A stretch of 64,000 nt of DNA from Algoriphagus sp. CAU 1675 (GCF_029222925.1 NZ_JARHUI010000002.1:372001-436000); one strand, 5' to 3'. Shown: positions 27,606 to 37,357, counted from the stretch's first letter. Notes: generated from the sequence alone by a model not told the origin. Numbers and translations are program-made.

Positions 27606-28703
27606 ATGAATCAGACCAAACTTATGAGTTTCAGCATAATTAGTTTTTTTTCAGCCCTTCTATTCGCCTGTAGTCCAAACCCCGAAACTTCAGTTGAGGA
27701 AAGTGATGCTGCAAAAATTTCTTCCTATCAAGGCAAAACCGAGAAAGCTACATTTGCAGGAGGATGCTTTTGGTGCGTGGAAGCACCCTTTGAGGGAATT
27801 GACGGGGTCATTGCTGTGGTTTCCGGATATGCAGGAGGAAAAGAAAAAAATCCAACTTATGGTGAAGTCAGCAGTGGAAAAACCTCACATAGAGAGTCTG
27901 TTCAAATCACTTTCGACCCAGAAGTAATCAGCTACTCCGAACTTGTCGATATTTTTTGGCAGACCTTTGACCCCACAGATGTTGGCGGTTCATTTTATGA
28001 CAGGGGATCTCAATATGAATCCGCAATTTTCTATCACAATTCCATCCAAAAACAAGTAGCGGAAGAGTCCATAAAAAGGTTGGACAGGTCAGGGAAATTT
28101 GAAAAGCCGGTTGCAACACCTTTAATCAAATACACCAATTTTTACCCGGCAGAAGAATACCATCAGGACTATTACAAAAAAAACCCATCCGACTATTATG
28201 CTTACAGAAAAGGCAGTGGAAGAGATGCCTTCATCAAAAAACATTGGCCTGAACTGAGTTCCGAAAAATACAAAGCTCCTTCCAAGGAGGAATTGAAAAA
28301 GTCTTTAACAGAAATGCAATATGAAGTAACCATGGAAGATGCTACTGAATATGCATTCCAGAATGAATACAACGGAAACAAGGAAGCAGGCATTTATGTA
28401 TGTATTGTCTCCGGTGCACCCCTCTTCAGTAGTAGCGACAAATACGAGTCGGGTTCAGGTTGGCCAAGCTTCACCAAGCCAATAGATGCGAGAATCATCG
28501 ACAAACCTACTGACAGAAGTCTTGGAATGACACGGGTAGAGGTTAGAAGCAAGCTTGGAAACAGCCATTTGGGCCATGTATTTTATGACGGTCCTGAACC
28601 AACCTATTTGCGTTATTGCATGAATTCGGCTGCGATGAAATTTATTCCAAAAGATCAAATGGAAGCAGAAGGGTATGGAGATTTTCTCTGGCTTTTAGAA
28701 TAA
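27606..28703 (+). CDS. msrAB: Bifunctional methionine sulfoxide reductase MsrA-MsrB lipoprotein
   Basis: A 365-residue fusion from the ATG at 27606 (an upstream GTG at 27582 is in frame, but the ATG gives a clean lipobox LLFACS, Cys22). MsrA domain (about 45-195): GGCFWCVE with catalytic Cys54 and the YHQDYY segment. MsrB domain (about 235-365): [20 protein letters not shown] and catalytic Cys338 in [11 protein letters not shown]; the two CxxC zinc motifs of many MsrB enzymes are absent. The enzyme reduces both epimers of methionine sulfoxide in proteins. As a lipoprotein it acts in the envelope and needs an electron donor not present nearby. Confidence 0.95.
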   Translation: MNQTKLMSFSIISFFSALLFACSPNPETSVEESDAAKISSYQGKTEKATFAGGCFWCVEAPFEGIDGVIAVVSGYAGGKEKNPTYGEVSSGKTSHRESVQITFDPEVISYSELVDIFWQTFDPTDVGGSFYDRGSQYESAIFYHNSIQKQVAEESIKRLDRSGKFEKPVATPLIKYTNFYPAEEYHQDYYKKNPSDYYAYRKGSGRDAFIKKHWPELSSEKYKAPSKEELKKSLTEMQYEVTMEDATEYAFQNEYNGNKEAGIYVCIVSGAPLFSSSDKYESGSGWPSFTKPIDARIIDKPTDRSLGMTRVEVRSKLGNSHLGHVFYDGPEPTYLRYCMNSAAMKFIPKDQMEAEGYGDFLWLLE

Positions 28704-28968
28704 CGCGGAGTTAAAATACGATTGGATCTAAAAGTTGTATTTTTAAAATGTTGTATTTTTTTTGTAGTTGAAATACAAAATAATTAGATTGATTTTCATA
28801 CTTTAGTTAAAACACTTTAGACCTCGACTAATATCACCCAGTTAGTGTTAGTTAAAGTTTCGAATCAAAAAACAACTTGGATAAGAAACAATGCTTTAAA
28901 TGGTTACCGAAAAAGCATGTTTCAAAGCCTTTTGAATTAAACCTTTTATTTTAAATCCGCTTAGGCCT

Positions 28969-29355
28969 ATGGATTTTGACCTAATTCTTGTTGACGATGA
29001 TCCTGCATATTTGCAGCTTCATGAGGTCTTGGTGAAAAAATCAGGGTTCCATAACCAGCCTATTCTTATTGATTCCGGAAAAAAGGCAATCGAATACCTT
29101 GAACAAGAGGTAGACTCTGACCGAACGATTTTACTTTTTCTGGACATCTATATGAAAGATATAGATGGTTGGGATGTTTTGGATTTTATTGAAAGCTATG
29201 GACTGCCGGAAAAAATCAAAGTAATGCTTGTCAGTTCCTCGGTTGACTTAAGTGACAAAAGAAAGGCACTCAAGTACAATACAGTCATAGAATATATCGA
29301 AAAGCCTTTGGTCCTTCCTTATCTAGAAAGGTTAAAAGAGCTTGCCATTTTCTAA
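28969..29355 (+). CDS. Single-domain response regulator
   Basis: A 128-residue receiver domain without output domain. Acidic pocket Asp9-Asp10-Asp11 (VDDDP), phosphoacceptor Asp59 (LFLDIYM), conserved Ser in LVSSSVD and Lys in IEKPLV are all present, so it should be phosphorylatable. No histidine kinase is near. A 265-base AT-rich gap precedes it (TTGTATTT repeats around 28735-28785, with no clear function). Confidence 0.92.
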   Translation: MDFDLILVDDDPAYLQLHEVLVKKSGFHNQPILIDSGKKAIEYLEQEVDSDRTILLFLDIYMKDIDGWDVLDFIESYGLPEKIKVMLVSSSVDLSDKRKALKYNTVIEYIEKPLVLPYLERLKELAIF

Positions 29356-29508
29356 CAAGGAACTGAATTAAGTGCTTTTCTAAAATCCGACACTTTTATA
29401 ATGAAGTTCATTAATCCCACTTTTGGATTGATTTGCCCAATGTTTTTTGGCAAGAAATAATCTATTAATCCAACCTATTTTTAACTTTAATAAAAATAGG
29501 ATCAGTCA

Positions 29509-29916
29509 ATGAAAAAATTTGCTTGGATTTCCGGTATTGTTCTACTCGTCATGTTTGCCGGAATTTTTTGGTATAAGTTCTACTTCGTATTTGGCGAAGG
29601 AGTAAAAGCTGGCAGCCTCAATTATTTTGTAAAAAAAGGGGTAATCTTCAAAACTTATGAAGGAAGAGTAGTTCAAGAAGGATTTCAAAGTCCAACGGCT
29701 GGAGGACTTCAAAGTAATGAATTCCGCTTTAGTGTAGTGGATGAAGCGGTAGCGGCAAAACTTGAGAGAGCATCTGGAAAATTCGTCGAACTACGATACA
29801 ACGAATACAACGGAGCCTTGCCTTGGAGGGGAACCTCAAACTTCGTCGTCACCGAAGTTCTGTCGATAGAGGAGTCCGGCCAAACCAACCGTTCGGCCCT
29901 GCCCTATGATCAATAA
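29509..29916 (+). CDS. Conserved membrane-anchored protein of unknown function
   Basis: A 135-residue protein with one N-terminal membrane helix (MKKFAWISGIVLLVMFAGIFWYKFY) and a small beta-rich domain: EGVKAGSLNYFVKKGVIFKTYEG, EFRFSV and VELRYNEY..LPWRG. I recognise this as a common Bacteroidota hypothetical, sometimes mislabelled 6-phosphogluconate dehydrogenase, but know no function. Stops of this and the Dabb gene are adjacent on opposite strands. Confidence 0.75.
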   Translation: MKKFAWISGIVLLVMFAGIFWYKFYFVFGEGVKAGSLNYFVKKGVIFKTYEGRVVQEGFQSPTAGGLQSNEFRFSVVDEAVAAKLERASGKFVELRYNEYNGALPWRGTSNFVVTEVLSIEESGQTNRSALPYDQ

Positions 29917-30339
29917 TTAAGGCTTAGTCCAATAATCCAAAACCATCACCTTGTCCAAGTGTGGTCCTAAAACCTCGCCAAAAGCCTTATGGGCTGGATG
30001 AGGCAAATAGGCATCTCTGTCTTCATCAGAATGAAAAGTCAGAGTAAAAGCATGAGTCAAACCCTGGTTTAGATTTTCGGGACTGGAGTTAATACCCCAC
30101 TCGAATCCCTTGATCCCATCTATCTTGTTTTGTAAATCTCTAAATGCATCAATCACAGATTGAATATCCTCTTGGCTGGAAGTCTCTTTAAAAGAAAAAT
30201 AAACTACATGTCTGAGTACGGAATCTGGCTGCATTTCTATGGTTTTTTCGAAAATTACTTCTGGGGTCTCATTACTTTCCTGCTGATTGGCACAGCCAAT
30301 CAAAAATGCCAGGGGTAGTAAATAAATTAATTTCTTCAT
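29917..30339 (-). CDS. Dabb (stress-responsive A/B barrel) lipoprotein
   Basis: A 140-residue lipoprotein (lipobox LIGCAN, Cys16). The Dabb domain spans about 42-138: LRHVVYFSFKETSSQEDIQ, the FEWGINSSPENLNQGLTHAFTL segment and the conserved HPAHKAFGE. The fold is a dimeric alpha/beta barrel; some members are catalytic, most are not characterised. Confidence 0.85.
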   Translation of the reverse strand: MKKLIYLLPLAFLIGCANQQESNETPEVIFEKTIEMQPDSVLRHVVYFSFKETSSQEDIQSVIDAFRDLQNKIDGIKGFEWGINSSPENLNQGLTHAFTLTFHSDEDRDAYLPHPAHKAFGEVLGPHLDKVMVLDYWTKP

Positions 30340-30476
30340 TTACAATGTGTTTAAGGATTGATTCTTCAAGTAAGTAATTTCTGCGCTTTCTTTAGATAAA
30401 TTCTTGTAAAGTATTGAAATTTAAAAATAAGCATTTACCTTCAACGATTATTTCGTAGATCAACGTTTGTATTAAT

Positions 30477-31661
30477 ATGAAATTACAACTCAACCAACTT
30501 TATCTGCCACTGTTTGCCCTTGCCTCGTTTACCTTCCTTTTTTCCTGTGGAAAAGGGGCTGAAGAATCCCAAATTTCAGATCAGGCAACTTACTCTTTTG
30601 CAAAAATCGACTCCTTTGAAGTCAATAATTTGACCCGGGTTTTTATCCGAGATTATTCTCCGGAAGAAAAGCGTTACCTGGGTTATTCCATCGTTGAAGA
30701 TGAGCTACTTGAAATATCTGAAAACGGGGAAATCCTAAATAGAGTCAAAAAGAAAGGAGAAGGACCTGGGCTTTATGGAAACTGGAATCCAATAGGAATC
30801 TGCTTTGGCCCGAACGGTGAGCGAGTAGCAGAATTACCCTTTGCTATTTTCACATTTGACAAAAACTACGATGTGGTGCACGAGCAACGAATCCAGTCTC
30901 CACTACCCATACGCACTTTTGGTCCTATGGGAAGAACTGAATATTTCCAAAAACAAGACAGTACTTTTTACTTGGTAGGCCCAAGCAATTATCTATCCGC
31001 ACATTATCTAATCAGGAATGAAGAAGGTTTGGACACTTTGAAGAATTTTTACCAAATCAATATTGAATCAGGTGAAATGAAGTCCGTAGTCCCCTACCTG
31101 GAAAACTCCATTTATAAACAAGGAAAAGACATCTATCAGGAATTGATGACCAAGTCATTCTTTGTAGATAAAGTAAAGAATGAGCTGATATTGATTCATG
31201 CTATTGAGAAGGAAATAGAGGTTTACTCACTTCCTGACCTAGCATTCAAAAAAAGTGTCCCGCTCAAATACAGTGCGTTTTTAAGCTATTCCCCATTACC
31301 TATAGAAACCGCCCCCAATGATGAAAGAATCAATACCTTGCGGTTTTTGGCAGGAAGGAACAAGAAGTTGATCAATTTGGGAGATGGCATGTACTTGCTT
31401 CAGTACTACAAAGGAATCAGTGAGGCAGCCTATCAAAGCAGGATAGCGGAAAACCCACTTTACTATCCTTTGGATGACATAAAAGAGCAGGGAATTCTAT
31501 TGGTAAAAGAAGGAAAACAGCTTGATTTGGAACTCAACTCGATTTCCGGGACAATCCTTTTTGGAATGGGGAATAATAGATTTTTGGTACAAGACCCAGA
31601 AAATCCGGATATTGAAGAGGAAGTAACCCGCTTTAGCATCTATCAAGTACAAACGAATTGA
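30477..31661 (+). CDS. Beta-propeller lipoprotein of unknown function
   Basis: A 394-residue lipoprotein (TFLFSCGKG, Cys24). The repeated strand pattern and the segment ELLEISENGEILNRVKKKGEGPGLYG resemble 6-bladed beta-propeller lipoproteins found widely in Bacteroidota. No catalytic motif is evident. It is followed after 6 bases by the dehydrogenase gene, with which it may be cotranscribed. Confidence 0.75.
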   Translation: MKLQLNQLYLPLFALASFTFLFSCGKGAEESQISDQATYSFAKIDSFEVNNLTRVFIRDYSPEEKRYLGYSIVEDELLEISENGEILNRVKKKGEGPGLYGNWNPIGICFGPNGERVAELPFAIFTFDKNYDVVHEQRIQSPLPIRTFGPMGRTEYFQKQDSTFYLVGPSNYLSAHYLIRNEEGLDTLKNFYQINIESGEMKSVVPYLENSIYKQGKDIYQELMTKSFFVDKVKNELILIHAIEKEIEVYSLPDLAFKKSVPLKYSAFLSYSPLPIETAPNDERINTLRFLAGRNKKLINLGDGMYLLQYYKGISEAAYQSRIAENPLYYPLDDIKEQGILLVKEGKQLDLELNSISGTILFGMGNNRFLVQDPENPDIEEEVTRFSIYQVQTN

Positions 31662-31667
31662 TTCTCC

Positions 31668-32666
31668 ATGCGAATTGCCTTTTTCAGTGCAAAGTCCTAT
31701 GACCGGAAAAGTTTCGACAGATTCCGAAAGGACTTCGCCCATGAAATCACCTATTTTGACACCAAACTTGACCAACAATCAGCTACCCTGGCCCAAGGAT
31801 ATCCCTGTGTTTGTTCATTTGTGAATGATTATTTGGACAAACCAACACTTCAAAAACTCTCCAAAGCCGGCATTAAATTGATAGCCTTAAGGTGTGCCGG
31901 GTATAACCAAGTTGATATTAAAGCAGCAAAACAACTGGGAATAAAAGTGGTGCGTGTTCCAGCCTATAGTCCCGAGGCAGTGGCCGAACATGCATTTGCA
32001 TTGATCCTGACTTTAAGCCGAAAAACCCACAAGGCCTTCAACCGAGTCCGTGAAAACAACTTCTCTCTTGAGGGGCTTACCGGCTTTAACTTGTTTGGCA
32101 AAACAATCGGAGTAATCGGAACAGGAGCCATTGGAACCGCATTTTGCAGGATTGCTTTAGGCTTTGGCTGCAAGGTAATAGCCTTTGATTTATTTGAAAA
32201 CGAAGAACTCAAAAAGAGGGGTGTTCAATATATGGGATTGAATGAGGTATTTATGAATTCGGATATTCTATCCCTACACTGCCCACTTACAACAGAAACC
32301 CATCATTTGATCAATGAAAGGTCCATCCAAATCTTAAAGGATGGAATCATGCTGATCAACACTTCCAGAGGAGGATTGATAAATTCCAAATCGGTAATTC
32401 GTGCATTGAAAAATGAAAAAATAGCGTATCTGGGAATTGATGTTTATGAGCAGGAAGAGGCTCTTTTTTTTCAAAATCTTTCTGAGCAAATTCTTAAAGA
32501 CGAACAGATTTCCCGCTTGATGACTTTCCCGAATGTGCTAATTACAGGCCACCAGGCCTTTTTGACACAAGAGGCCCTGGAACAAATTGCCCTTACTACC
32601 CTTCAAAATATTTCATCCTTCGAAAATGGTGAAAGGATGGAAAATGAAGTTGTATTCGATTCATAA
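31668..32666 (+). CDS. ldhA: D-2-hydroxyacid dehydrogenase (fermentative D-lactate dehydrogenase type)
   Basis: A 332-residue NAD-dependent dehydrogenase reducing pyruvate or another 2-oxoacid to the D-hydroxyacid. The NAD motif is VIGTGAIGTAF (about 150); the catalytic Arg lies in NTSRGGLIN, the Glu in DVYEQEE and the His in GHQAFLT. The N-terminal substrate domain begins MRIAFFSAKSYDRKSF as in LdhA. The length is normal for LdhA. The substrate preference is inferred from similarity. Confidence 0.88.
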   Translation: MRIAFFSAKSYDRKSFDRFRKDFAHEITYFDTKLDQQSATLAQGYPCVCSFVNDYLDKPTLQKLSKAGIKLIALRCAGYNQVDIKAAKQLGIKVVRVPAYSPEAVAEHAFALILTLSRKTHKAFNRVRENNFSLEGLTGFNLFGKTIGVIGTGAIGTAFCRIALGFGCKVIAFDLFENEELKKRGVQYMGLNEVFMNSDILSLHCPLTTETHHLINERSIQILKDGIMLINTSRGGLINSKSVIRALKNEKIAYLGIDVYEQEEALFFQNLSEQILKDEQISRLMTFPNVLITGHQAFLTQEALEQIALTTLQNISSFENGERMENEVVFDS

Positions 32667-32696
32667 AAAATCCCCAAAAGCAAAGCCTTTGGGGAT
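32665..32696 (-). terminator. Terminator of the cold-shock operon
   Basis: ATCCCCAAA (32670-32678) and TTTGGGGAT (32688-32696) form the stem. The T run is on the minus strand (A at 32665-32670), so it ends csp; it may also serve the convergent dehydrogenase gene. Confidence 0.75.
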
Positions 32697-32740
32697 CTTC
32701 CTATCGAAACCCACAAAGGATTTCTGAAGTTATGCAGTGA

Positions 32741-32935
32741 TTACTTTACAACTTGTACATTAACTGCATTCACACCCTTCTTACCCTGAACTACATCGTA
32801 GGAAACTCTATCGTTTTCACGGATTTCGTTAACCAGACCTGAGTGATGTACAAATACATCCGCACTCTGATCATCAGGTGTAATAAAGCCAAAACCTTTG
32901 GTTGTGTTAAAGAATTTTACTGTTCCTTCATTCAT
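32741..32935 (-). CDS. Cold-shock domain protein
   Basis: A 64-residue CspA-type RNA-binding protein. RNP1 is KGFGFI and RNP2 is VFVHHS. It acts as an RNA chaperone at low temperature. It is the last gene of the unit rhlE - small basic protein - csp, with gaps of 9 and 12 bases. Confidence 0.95.
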   Translation of the reverse strand: MNEGTVKFFNTTKGFGFITPDDQSADVFVHHSGLVNEIRENDRVSYDVVQGKKGVNAVNVQVVK

Positions 32936-32947
32936 GATTTCTAAATT

Positions 32948-33184
32948 TTAGTTTGTTTTTTTATTTGATTTTTGATTTTGAGGATTCTCTTTTTTGGGGG
33001 GAGTAGGCTCAGGAGGTGTATCGGAAATATTTCCAAATTCATCCACATAAGCGAGCATATCCTGTAATTCCCCACTTTTAGGTTGCTCTTTTCGAGCTAT
33101 TTTTTTCTCTAGTTTTTCCTTTTGTTTTCTCTTTTTTAATTCTGCCTTTTGTTTCTTGATAAATGTGTTTTGGTTTTTTGACAT
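32948..33184 (-). CDS. Small basic cold-shock-associated protein
   Basis: A 78-residue protein. The first 40 residues are a highly charged Lys/Glu helix (KQKAELKKRKQKEKLEKK), then the segment LQDMLAYVDEFGNISDTPP, and a Pro/Lys/Asn-rich disordered tail. I recognise the MLAYVDEFGN segment from small Bacteroidota proteins encoded beside csp genes. Function unknown; RNA binding is plausible from charge and context. Confidence 0.8.
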   Translation of the reverse strand: MSKNQNTFIKKQKAELKKRKQKEKLEKKIARKEQPKSGELQDMLAYVDEFGNISDTPPEPTPPKKENPQNQKSNKKTN

Positions 33185-33193
33185 TGTATAATT

Positions 33194-34390
33194 TTAATTG
33201 ACAAATGTTATCGCTCGTCCGGTTTTTCCGGCTCGTCCAGTCCTGCCTATTCTATGAATATAGCTATCCATAGTCATAGGAAGCTGATAGTTGATCACAT
33301 GGGACACATCAGCTATGTCTATTCCTCTAGCTGCCACGTCTGTAGCCACCAGCACCCGAGTTTCTCCCTTTTTAAACTCCTCTATCATCCTGTTTCGAAA
33401 ATTCTGGGACTTATTACCATGGATCAACCCTGATTTAATCCCTGAATGATTCAGTTTCTTACTAAGTCTATCCGCCAAGCGCTTGGTCTCAGTGAAAATG
33501 ATCACCCTATCCATCTGCTGATCTTCAAACAATTGAGTCAAGAGTGAGAACTTTTCTTCACCTTCACGTACCCTGATTATTTCCTGATCCACATTTTGAC
33601 TCGCAGTCCCACCGGAACTGACTTTCACTTCCACTGGATCCTGCAAAATACTGTCAATCAAATCCTTCTGCCCTGCCTCCAGTGTCGCTGAGAAAAGCAT
33701 TGTCTGATTCCGGCGAACCATAGAATTAACAAGCTTTTTTACATCATGGACGAAGCCCATGTCCAGCATCCGGTCAAACTCATCCAAGACCAGGGTCTCG
33801 ATTTTGTTCAAATGCAATAATTTTCTATTCGACAGATCCAATAATCTACCCGGAGTTCCAACCACTAAATGAAGTTTTTTCTCCAAAGCCTTAAAATCTG
33901 TATTGATATTGGTCCCGCCAATAAATGTAGCTGAATGCAAATTCATCCCTTTGCTGAGACTTTTGAATTCTTCTTCAATCTGAAGGGCCAGTTCTCGAGT
34001 AGGCGTAACTACCAAGGCTGAAAACACCTTAGGGTTTTTCATCGCCTGCTCAATGATAGGGATTAAAAAAGCAGCTGTTTTACCGGAGCCCGTATTGGAA
34101 ATTCCCAAAAGATCTCGTCCCTCCAAAAGTGGGGAAATGGTTTGTTCCTGTATACTGGTCATACTTTCGTAGCCTTTATTTTCTAGGTTTTTCAAAAGGG
34201 CAGTATGCAGCTTCAAAGTATGAAAAGGAGTCTCTGTCCTAAATCCTGCTTCTCCACTTGACTCAGCTTTCTTTACCAATAAACTGGGGTCCAGTTTGGA
34301 AACTTTTTTGGCATTTTGAGAAGGTCTTTCTTTTGGCCTTGAATTCCTATTAGAAGAGACTCTTGGTTTATTTCTATTGTTTGAATACAT
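33194..34390 (-). CDS. DEAD-box-family RNA helicase, RhlE type with DEFD motif
   Basis: A 398-residue helicase. Motif I is SNTGSGKT (Lys104), Ia PTRELALQ, motif II is DEFD (203-206) instead of DEAD, motif III SAT, and motif VI HRIGRTGRAGK. The Q motif region is FHTLKLHTALLKNLENKGYESMTSIQEQ. An N-terminal tail rich in Asn/Arg/Ser is probably disordered. The protein ends at AITFVN just after motif VI, shorter than many RhlE proteins. It leads the cold-shock operon, fitting a role in unwinding RNA structure in the cold. Confidence 0.92.
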   Translation of the reverse strand: MYSNNRNKPRVSSNRNSRPKERPSQNAKKVSKLDPSLLVKKAESSGEAGFRTETPFHTLKLHTALLKNLENKGYESMTSIQEQTISPLLEGRDLLGISNTGSGKTAAFLIPIIEQAMKNPKVFSALVVTPTRELALQIEEEFKSLSKGMNLHSATFIGGTNINTDFKALEKKLHLVVGTPGRLLDLSNRKLLHLNKIETLVLDEFDRMLDMGFVHDVKKLVNSMVRRNQTMLFSATLEAGQKDLIDSILQDPVEVKVSSGGTASQNVDQEIIRVREGEEKFSLLTQLFEDQQMDRVIIFTETKRLADRLSKKLNHSGIKSGLIHGNKSQNFRNRMIEEFKKGETRVLVATDVAARGIDIADVSHVINYQLPMTMDSYIHRIGRTGRAGKTGRAITFVN

Positions 34391-34934
34391 AGTCTTAGGC
34401 TTTTACAGGTTCAAACTCCTGACAATTTCCCTGGAGATGAAACATTTTAAAATGGTCCAATTCAGCCCCAAAAAAGTAAGGTTTCGAGTAGAAAGAACAC
34501 CCGAAAACTTCTAGAGCAATCGAATAAAGAAATGATTTTTTCAATAAAACAGTCTCACTGACCATTTTACGATTGCCGAATTTGGATTGGTTTGAATCTA
34601 TAAAAAGACTATAAACTCTTTTACTGAATAGTTGAGAGGAATCGGAAAATTCTAATTCCGAAAATTTTACTGTTTTAATAATGGTTTTGTAAGGTTATAA
34701 ATACTAATGTTTCCGTGGGGATTACTCTGCAGATTCTAATTCAAAAAATGGAAAAACTCCATTATTGAATTAAAAAAGTAGAAAAGAGAAGAATTAAAAC
34801 CTTGCAAAGGGGAAACTCTTGATTCACTACTTTAGCATGTTGAGAATCAACGCTAACTTTTATTAAACTATGGAAGAAACCATCTATATATCAGTTTCTT
34901 CCGATACAAAGGTGAAAATAAGTCATGGTAAATC
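34391..34934. other. Long intergenic region upstream of the cold-shock operon
   Basis: About 540 bases between the divergently placed helicase start and the end of the porin gene. It is AT-rich, with a short inverted repeat TCGGAA-N8-TTCCGA at 34642-34661 and no persuasive gene or promoter. A long structured leader for cold regulation of rhlE is possible but not shown. Confidence 0.4.
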
Positions 34935-36281
34935 CTAATTCAGTCTCCAATTAATAATTCCATTGACATGGATCATTTCGATTTTATTGTACCGCTGAGC
35001 GGGAGTTAAAGCCTCATTCCTCAAGGCTTCTTTGTTCATCACCAGAAAGTGAAAGTCCAAATTTTTATACTTCTTCGGTTGGTATTTTACGCCAACATTT
35101 ACCTGCTTGTACGAAGGGAAGGCGTATTTATTACCAGCCACATCTCCTACAAATGGTAGCCAATGAAATCCCCAATGGTTGTAAACGGTCAAGTTAATTT
35201 CTGGAAAAGTATACTCCGCATATGCCACTAAAGCCTCGAAGTTTTCATACCCTTCATTTCGTTCCCTTGGCACAAAGGTATACCAAGCATCTTTTCCCCA
35301 TTCCCGGGGATTAAGCCAACGGCCTTTCCCTCCAGCTTTTGTGAAATTCAAATGAGCCAACCAACCGGACTTTTTGTACCCAAATCTGGCTGAAAACGAC
35401 CAGTTCTGGTCATTTGGGTCTTTATATCTTAATTCAGGATTTGAGTTCCCCCCATTTCCAATACCATGCTGGTAGCCTGCTATAAGTCCTGTAATCCAGG
35501 CACTTTGGGGATCACTACCAGGCCAGTTTGCATCCCATCTCAACCAATATGTATTGAAAATATTGTGCGCAAGGGTGTGAGAAAAGTGAAGGTTTCCTTT
35601 GTTCAATTTCCTGTCTACTTCAAGGACCGTCAGCCTTTCGCTACGGGTATTTCCATAATATCCAGAAGGTCTTCCCTCGGGATCCCTTGCCACAGGAAAT
35701 ATACCAATTGTTTCACCGGGATTGAGCCATTCACTGGTTCCTCTGACATTGAGACGATCAATATACCATCCTGTGATTTTCCAGTTGGAATCAGCTTGGA
35801 TTTTGGCTTTCAAACCTTCCACTGCTGTGGGCGCCAATCTTCCATCCTGACCATTGATCCAATCGGAATTGATCGGCATCCTCCCGACAGAAAGCTCCAA
35901 TTTCCCAGATTTATAATCCAAGTGTAAGGTTTCCAATTTGCCAAAAAAGCGATCCTTGGGATTTAGCAAATCATACAGGCCCCGTTCGTATCGGTTATTA
36001 CGACCTGACAATGGGTCTATTCCCCAAATATCAGAACTCCACACATTTGAAATGTACCGATAACCAAATTCAAAGGACCAATTTTGTTTGTATTGAAAGG
36101 AGGCCCCCAAGTTAATGGAGGCCCCTAAGGAATAATCATCCTTAAAATCTTCTGCATAAGAGGTACTCATCCAAAACGTCCTAAAATTGACTTTGGGTGT
36201 TACACTCAGAGCTTTTTCAGGTTGTTGGGCTAAAACGTGAATTGACAAGAAGGTCAATAGCCCAACGGCAGCTAGTTTCAT
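34935..36281 (-). CDS. Outer-membrane porin cotranscribed with tsdA
   Basis: A 448-residue beta-barrel with a signal peptide (MKLAAVGLLTFLSIHVLAQ). It resembles OprD-type specific porins. It is clearly a distant paralogue of the porin at 40741-42129: both share GRNNRYE / GRGNRYE, a GNGGNSNP / GDGGNPDP loop and NPREWG / FPREWG. Its ATG overlaps the tsdA stop as ATGA. From context it may pass thiosulfate, tetrathionate or a related anion; sequence alone does not show this. Confidence 0.82.
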   Translation of the reverse strand: MKLAAVGLLTFLSIHVLAQQPEKALSVTPKVNFRTFWMSTSYAEDFKDDYSLGASINLGASFQYKQNWSFEFGYRYISNVWSSDIWGIDPLSGRNNRYERGLYDLLNPKDRFFGKLETLHLDYKSGKLELSVGRMPINSDWINGQDGRLAPTAVEGLKAKIQADSNWKITGWYIDRLNVRGTSEWLNPGETIGIFPVARDPEGRPSGYYGNTRSERLTVLEVDRKLNKGNLHFSHTLAHNIFNTYWLRWDANWPGSDPQSAWITGLIAGYQHGIGNGGNSNPELRYKDPNDQNWSFSARFGYKKSGWLAHLNFTKAGGKGRWLNPREWGKDAWYTFVPRERNEGYENFEALVAYAEYTFPEINLTVYNHWGFHWLPFVGDVAGNKYAFPSYKQVNVGVKYQPKKYKNLDFHFLVMNKEALRNEALTPAQRYNKIEMIHVNGIINWRLN

Positions 36282-37339
36282 TCAGATTTAGCTTTCGCTT
36301 CTTGAATTGGTTTGAAAGGACCATATTTATGTTGTTCCTCTGAGAAACCGTCGCTATAAGGTCCAAAAGGATGATCCATAGGCTTTTTGGAAATATCAGG
36401 CCAATCTCCTGCTAGGCTTTTCGAAGGTCTCTCCAAGCTGTTCACATAGGCCGCCACATCCCATGCTTCTTCATCGGTAATCAGTGGGTTCTCATAGGTG
36501 GCTCCCAAAGGCATATTGGCACGAACATATCCGGCAAAACGGGACAATCTATAAAGCCCTGCACCGCTATTGTAGCTATGATCTCCCCAAAGTGGTGGAT
36601 AGATATATCCGGAACCATCTTGCTTAGGCATACCTTGACCATCTGCACCATGACAGCTTTGACACTGATTCTCATAGACGGTTTTCCCTTTTATAGGATC
36701 AGCAGCTCGATCTAGCAACGGAAGAGCATAAATTCCCGATCCTTTGGGCTTTTCTCCTTTTGGAACATCTTTTCCGAGCCACTCCATGTAAGCAACCATT
36801 GCAATCATTTCCTTACTTTCTAGCTCCAAAGCATTACCATTCAAACTTCTTTCAAAACAGTCATTGATCCGCTTGGGAATATCTTCTGATTTTCCAGACC
36901 GGGCACGAACCTTAGGGTAAGTGGAAGAAACTGCTGAATAATTATTTCCTAATGGAGCTGTTCCGGCCTGAAGGTGGCAGTTTTGACAATTCAGCCCATT
37001 TGATAATTTTTTAACTTTCCCATTAGGACCGAGGTAAGCCGCGGTATTGGCGATCAATTCTTTACCATATTTGATATCCTCCGCATTAGGTTCTTGATCA
37101 ACGGTAGCCCAATCTGGTGCTACCCACATGCCAACAGGATCCATCAGTGGCTTAACCTTAGGCGATTCTTCAACGGAAGCTAATATGGTCGGCTCATCAC
37201 CTCCCAATTTTGGAAGTTGAACTCCTGAATATCCCAAATAAACAACAAACCCTACAACGGCAACAAGTGCTGCTGAGAGGGCCAATAATCCCACCATCAA
37301 AGAGATTAACTGAAGAAAAGGTTTTCCAATCTGATTCAT
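36278..37339 (-). CDS. tsdA: Dihaem cytochrome c, thiosulfate dehydrogenase (TsdA) type
   Basis: A 353-residue, membrane-anchored (helix about 9-36) c-type cytochrome. Haem sites are CQNCH (Cys118, Cys121, His122) and CQSCH (Cys226, Cys229, His230). RINDCFERSLNG around Cys161 matches the TsdA segment whose cysteine is the unusual axial ligand of haem 1. TsdA oxidises two thiosulfates to tetrathionate, or runs in reverse. A start at the TTG at 37360 would lie before the predicted transcription start, so the ATG at 37339 is chosen. It is followed by a coupled porin gene (ATGA) and controlled by a perfect Crp/Fnr-type site. Confidence 0.85.
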   Translation of the reverse strand: MNQIGKPFLQLISLMVGLLALSAALVAVVGFVVYLGYSGVQLPKLGGDEPTILASVEESPKVKPLMDPVGMWVAPDWATVDQEPNAEDIKYGKELIANTAAYLGPNGKVKKLSNGLNCQNCHLQAGTAPLGNNYSAVSSTYPKVRARSGKSEDIPKRINDCFERSLNGNALELESKEMIAMVAYMEWLGKDVPKGEKPKGSGIYALPLLDRAADPIKGKTVYENQCQSCHGADGQGMPKQDGSGYIYPPLWGDHSYNSGAGLYRLSRFAGYVRANMPLGATYENPLITDEEAWDVAAYVNSLERPSKSLAGDWPDISKKPMDHPFGPYSDGFSEEQHKYGPFKPIQEAKAKSE

Positions 37340-37357
37340 AGTCCTAAAGATTCTATA

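Noticed and set aside
28735-28785. TTGTATTT repeats before the response regulator as a terminator or operator
   Set aside because: Pure A/T composition makes such repeats expected by chance; no GC stem is present.
34870-34938. 22-codon plus-strand frame MEETIYISVSSDTKVKISHG
   Set aside because: Very short, overlaps the end of the convergent porin gene, no promoter and no recognisable family.
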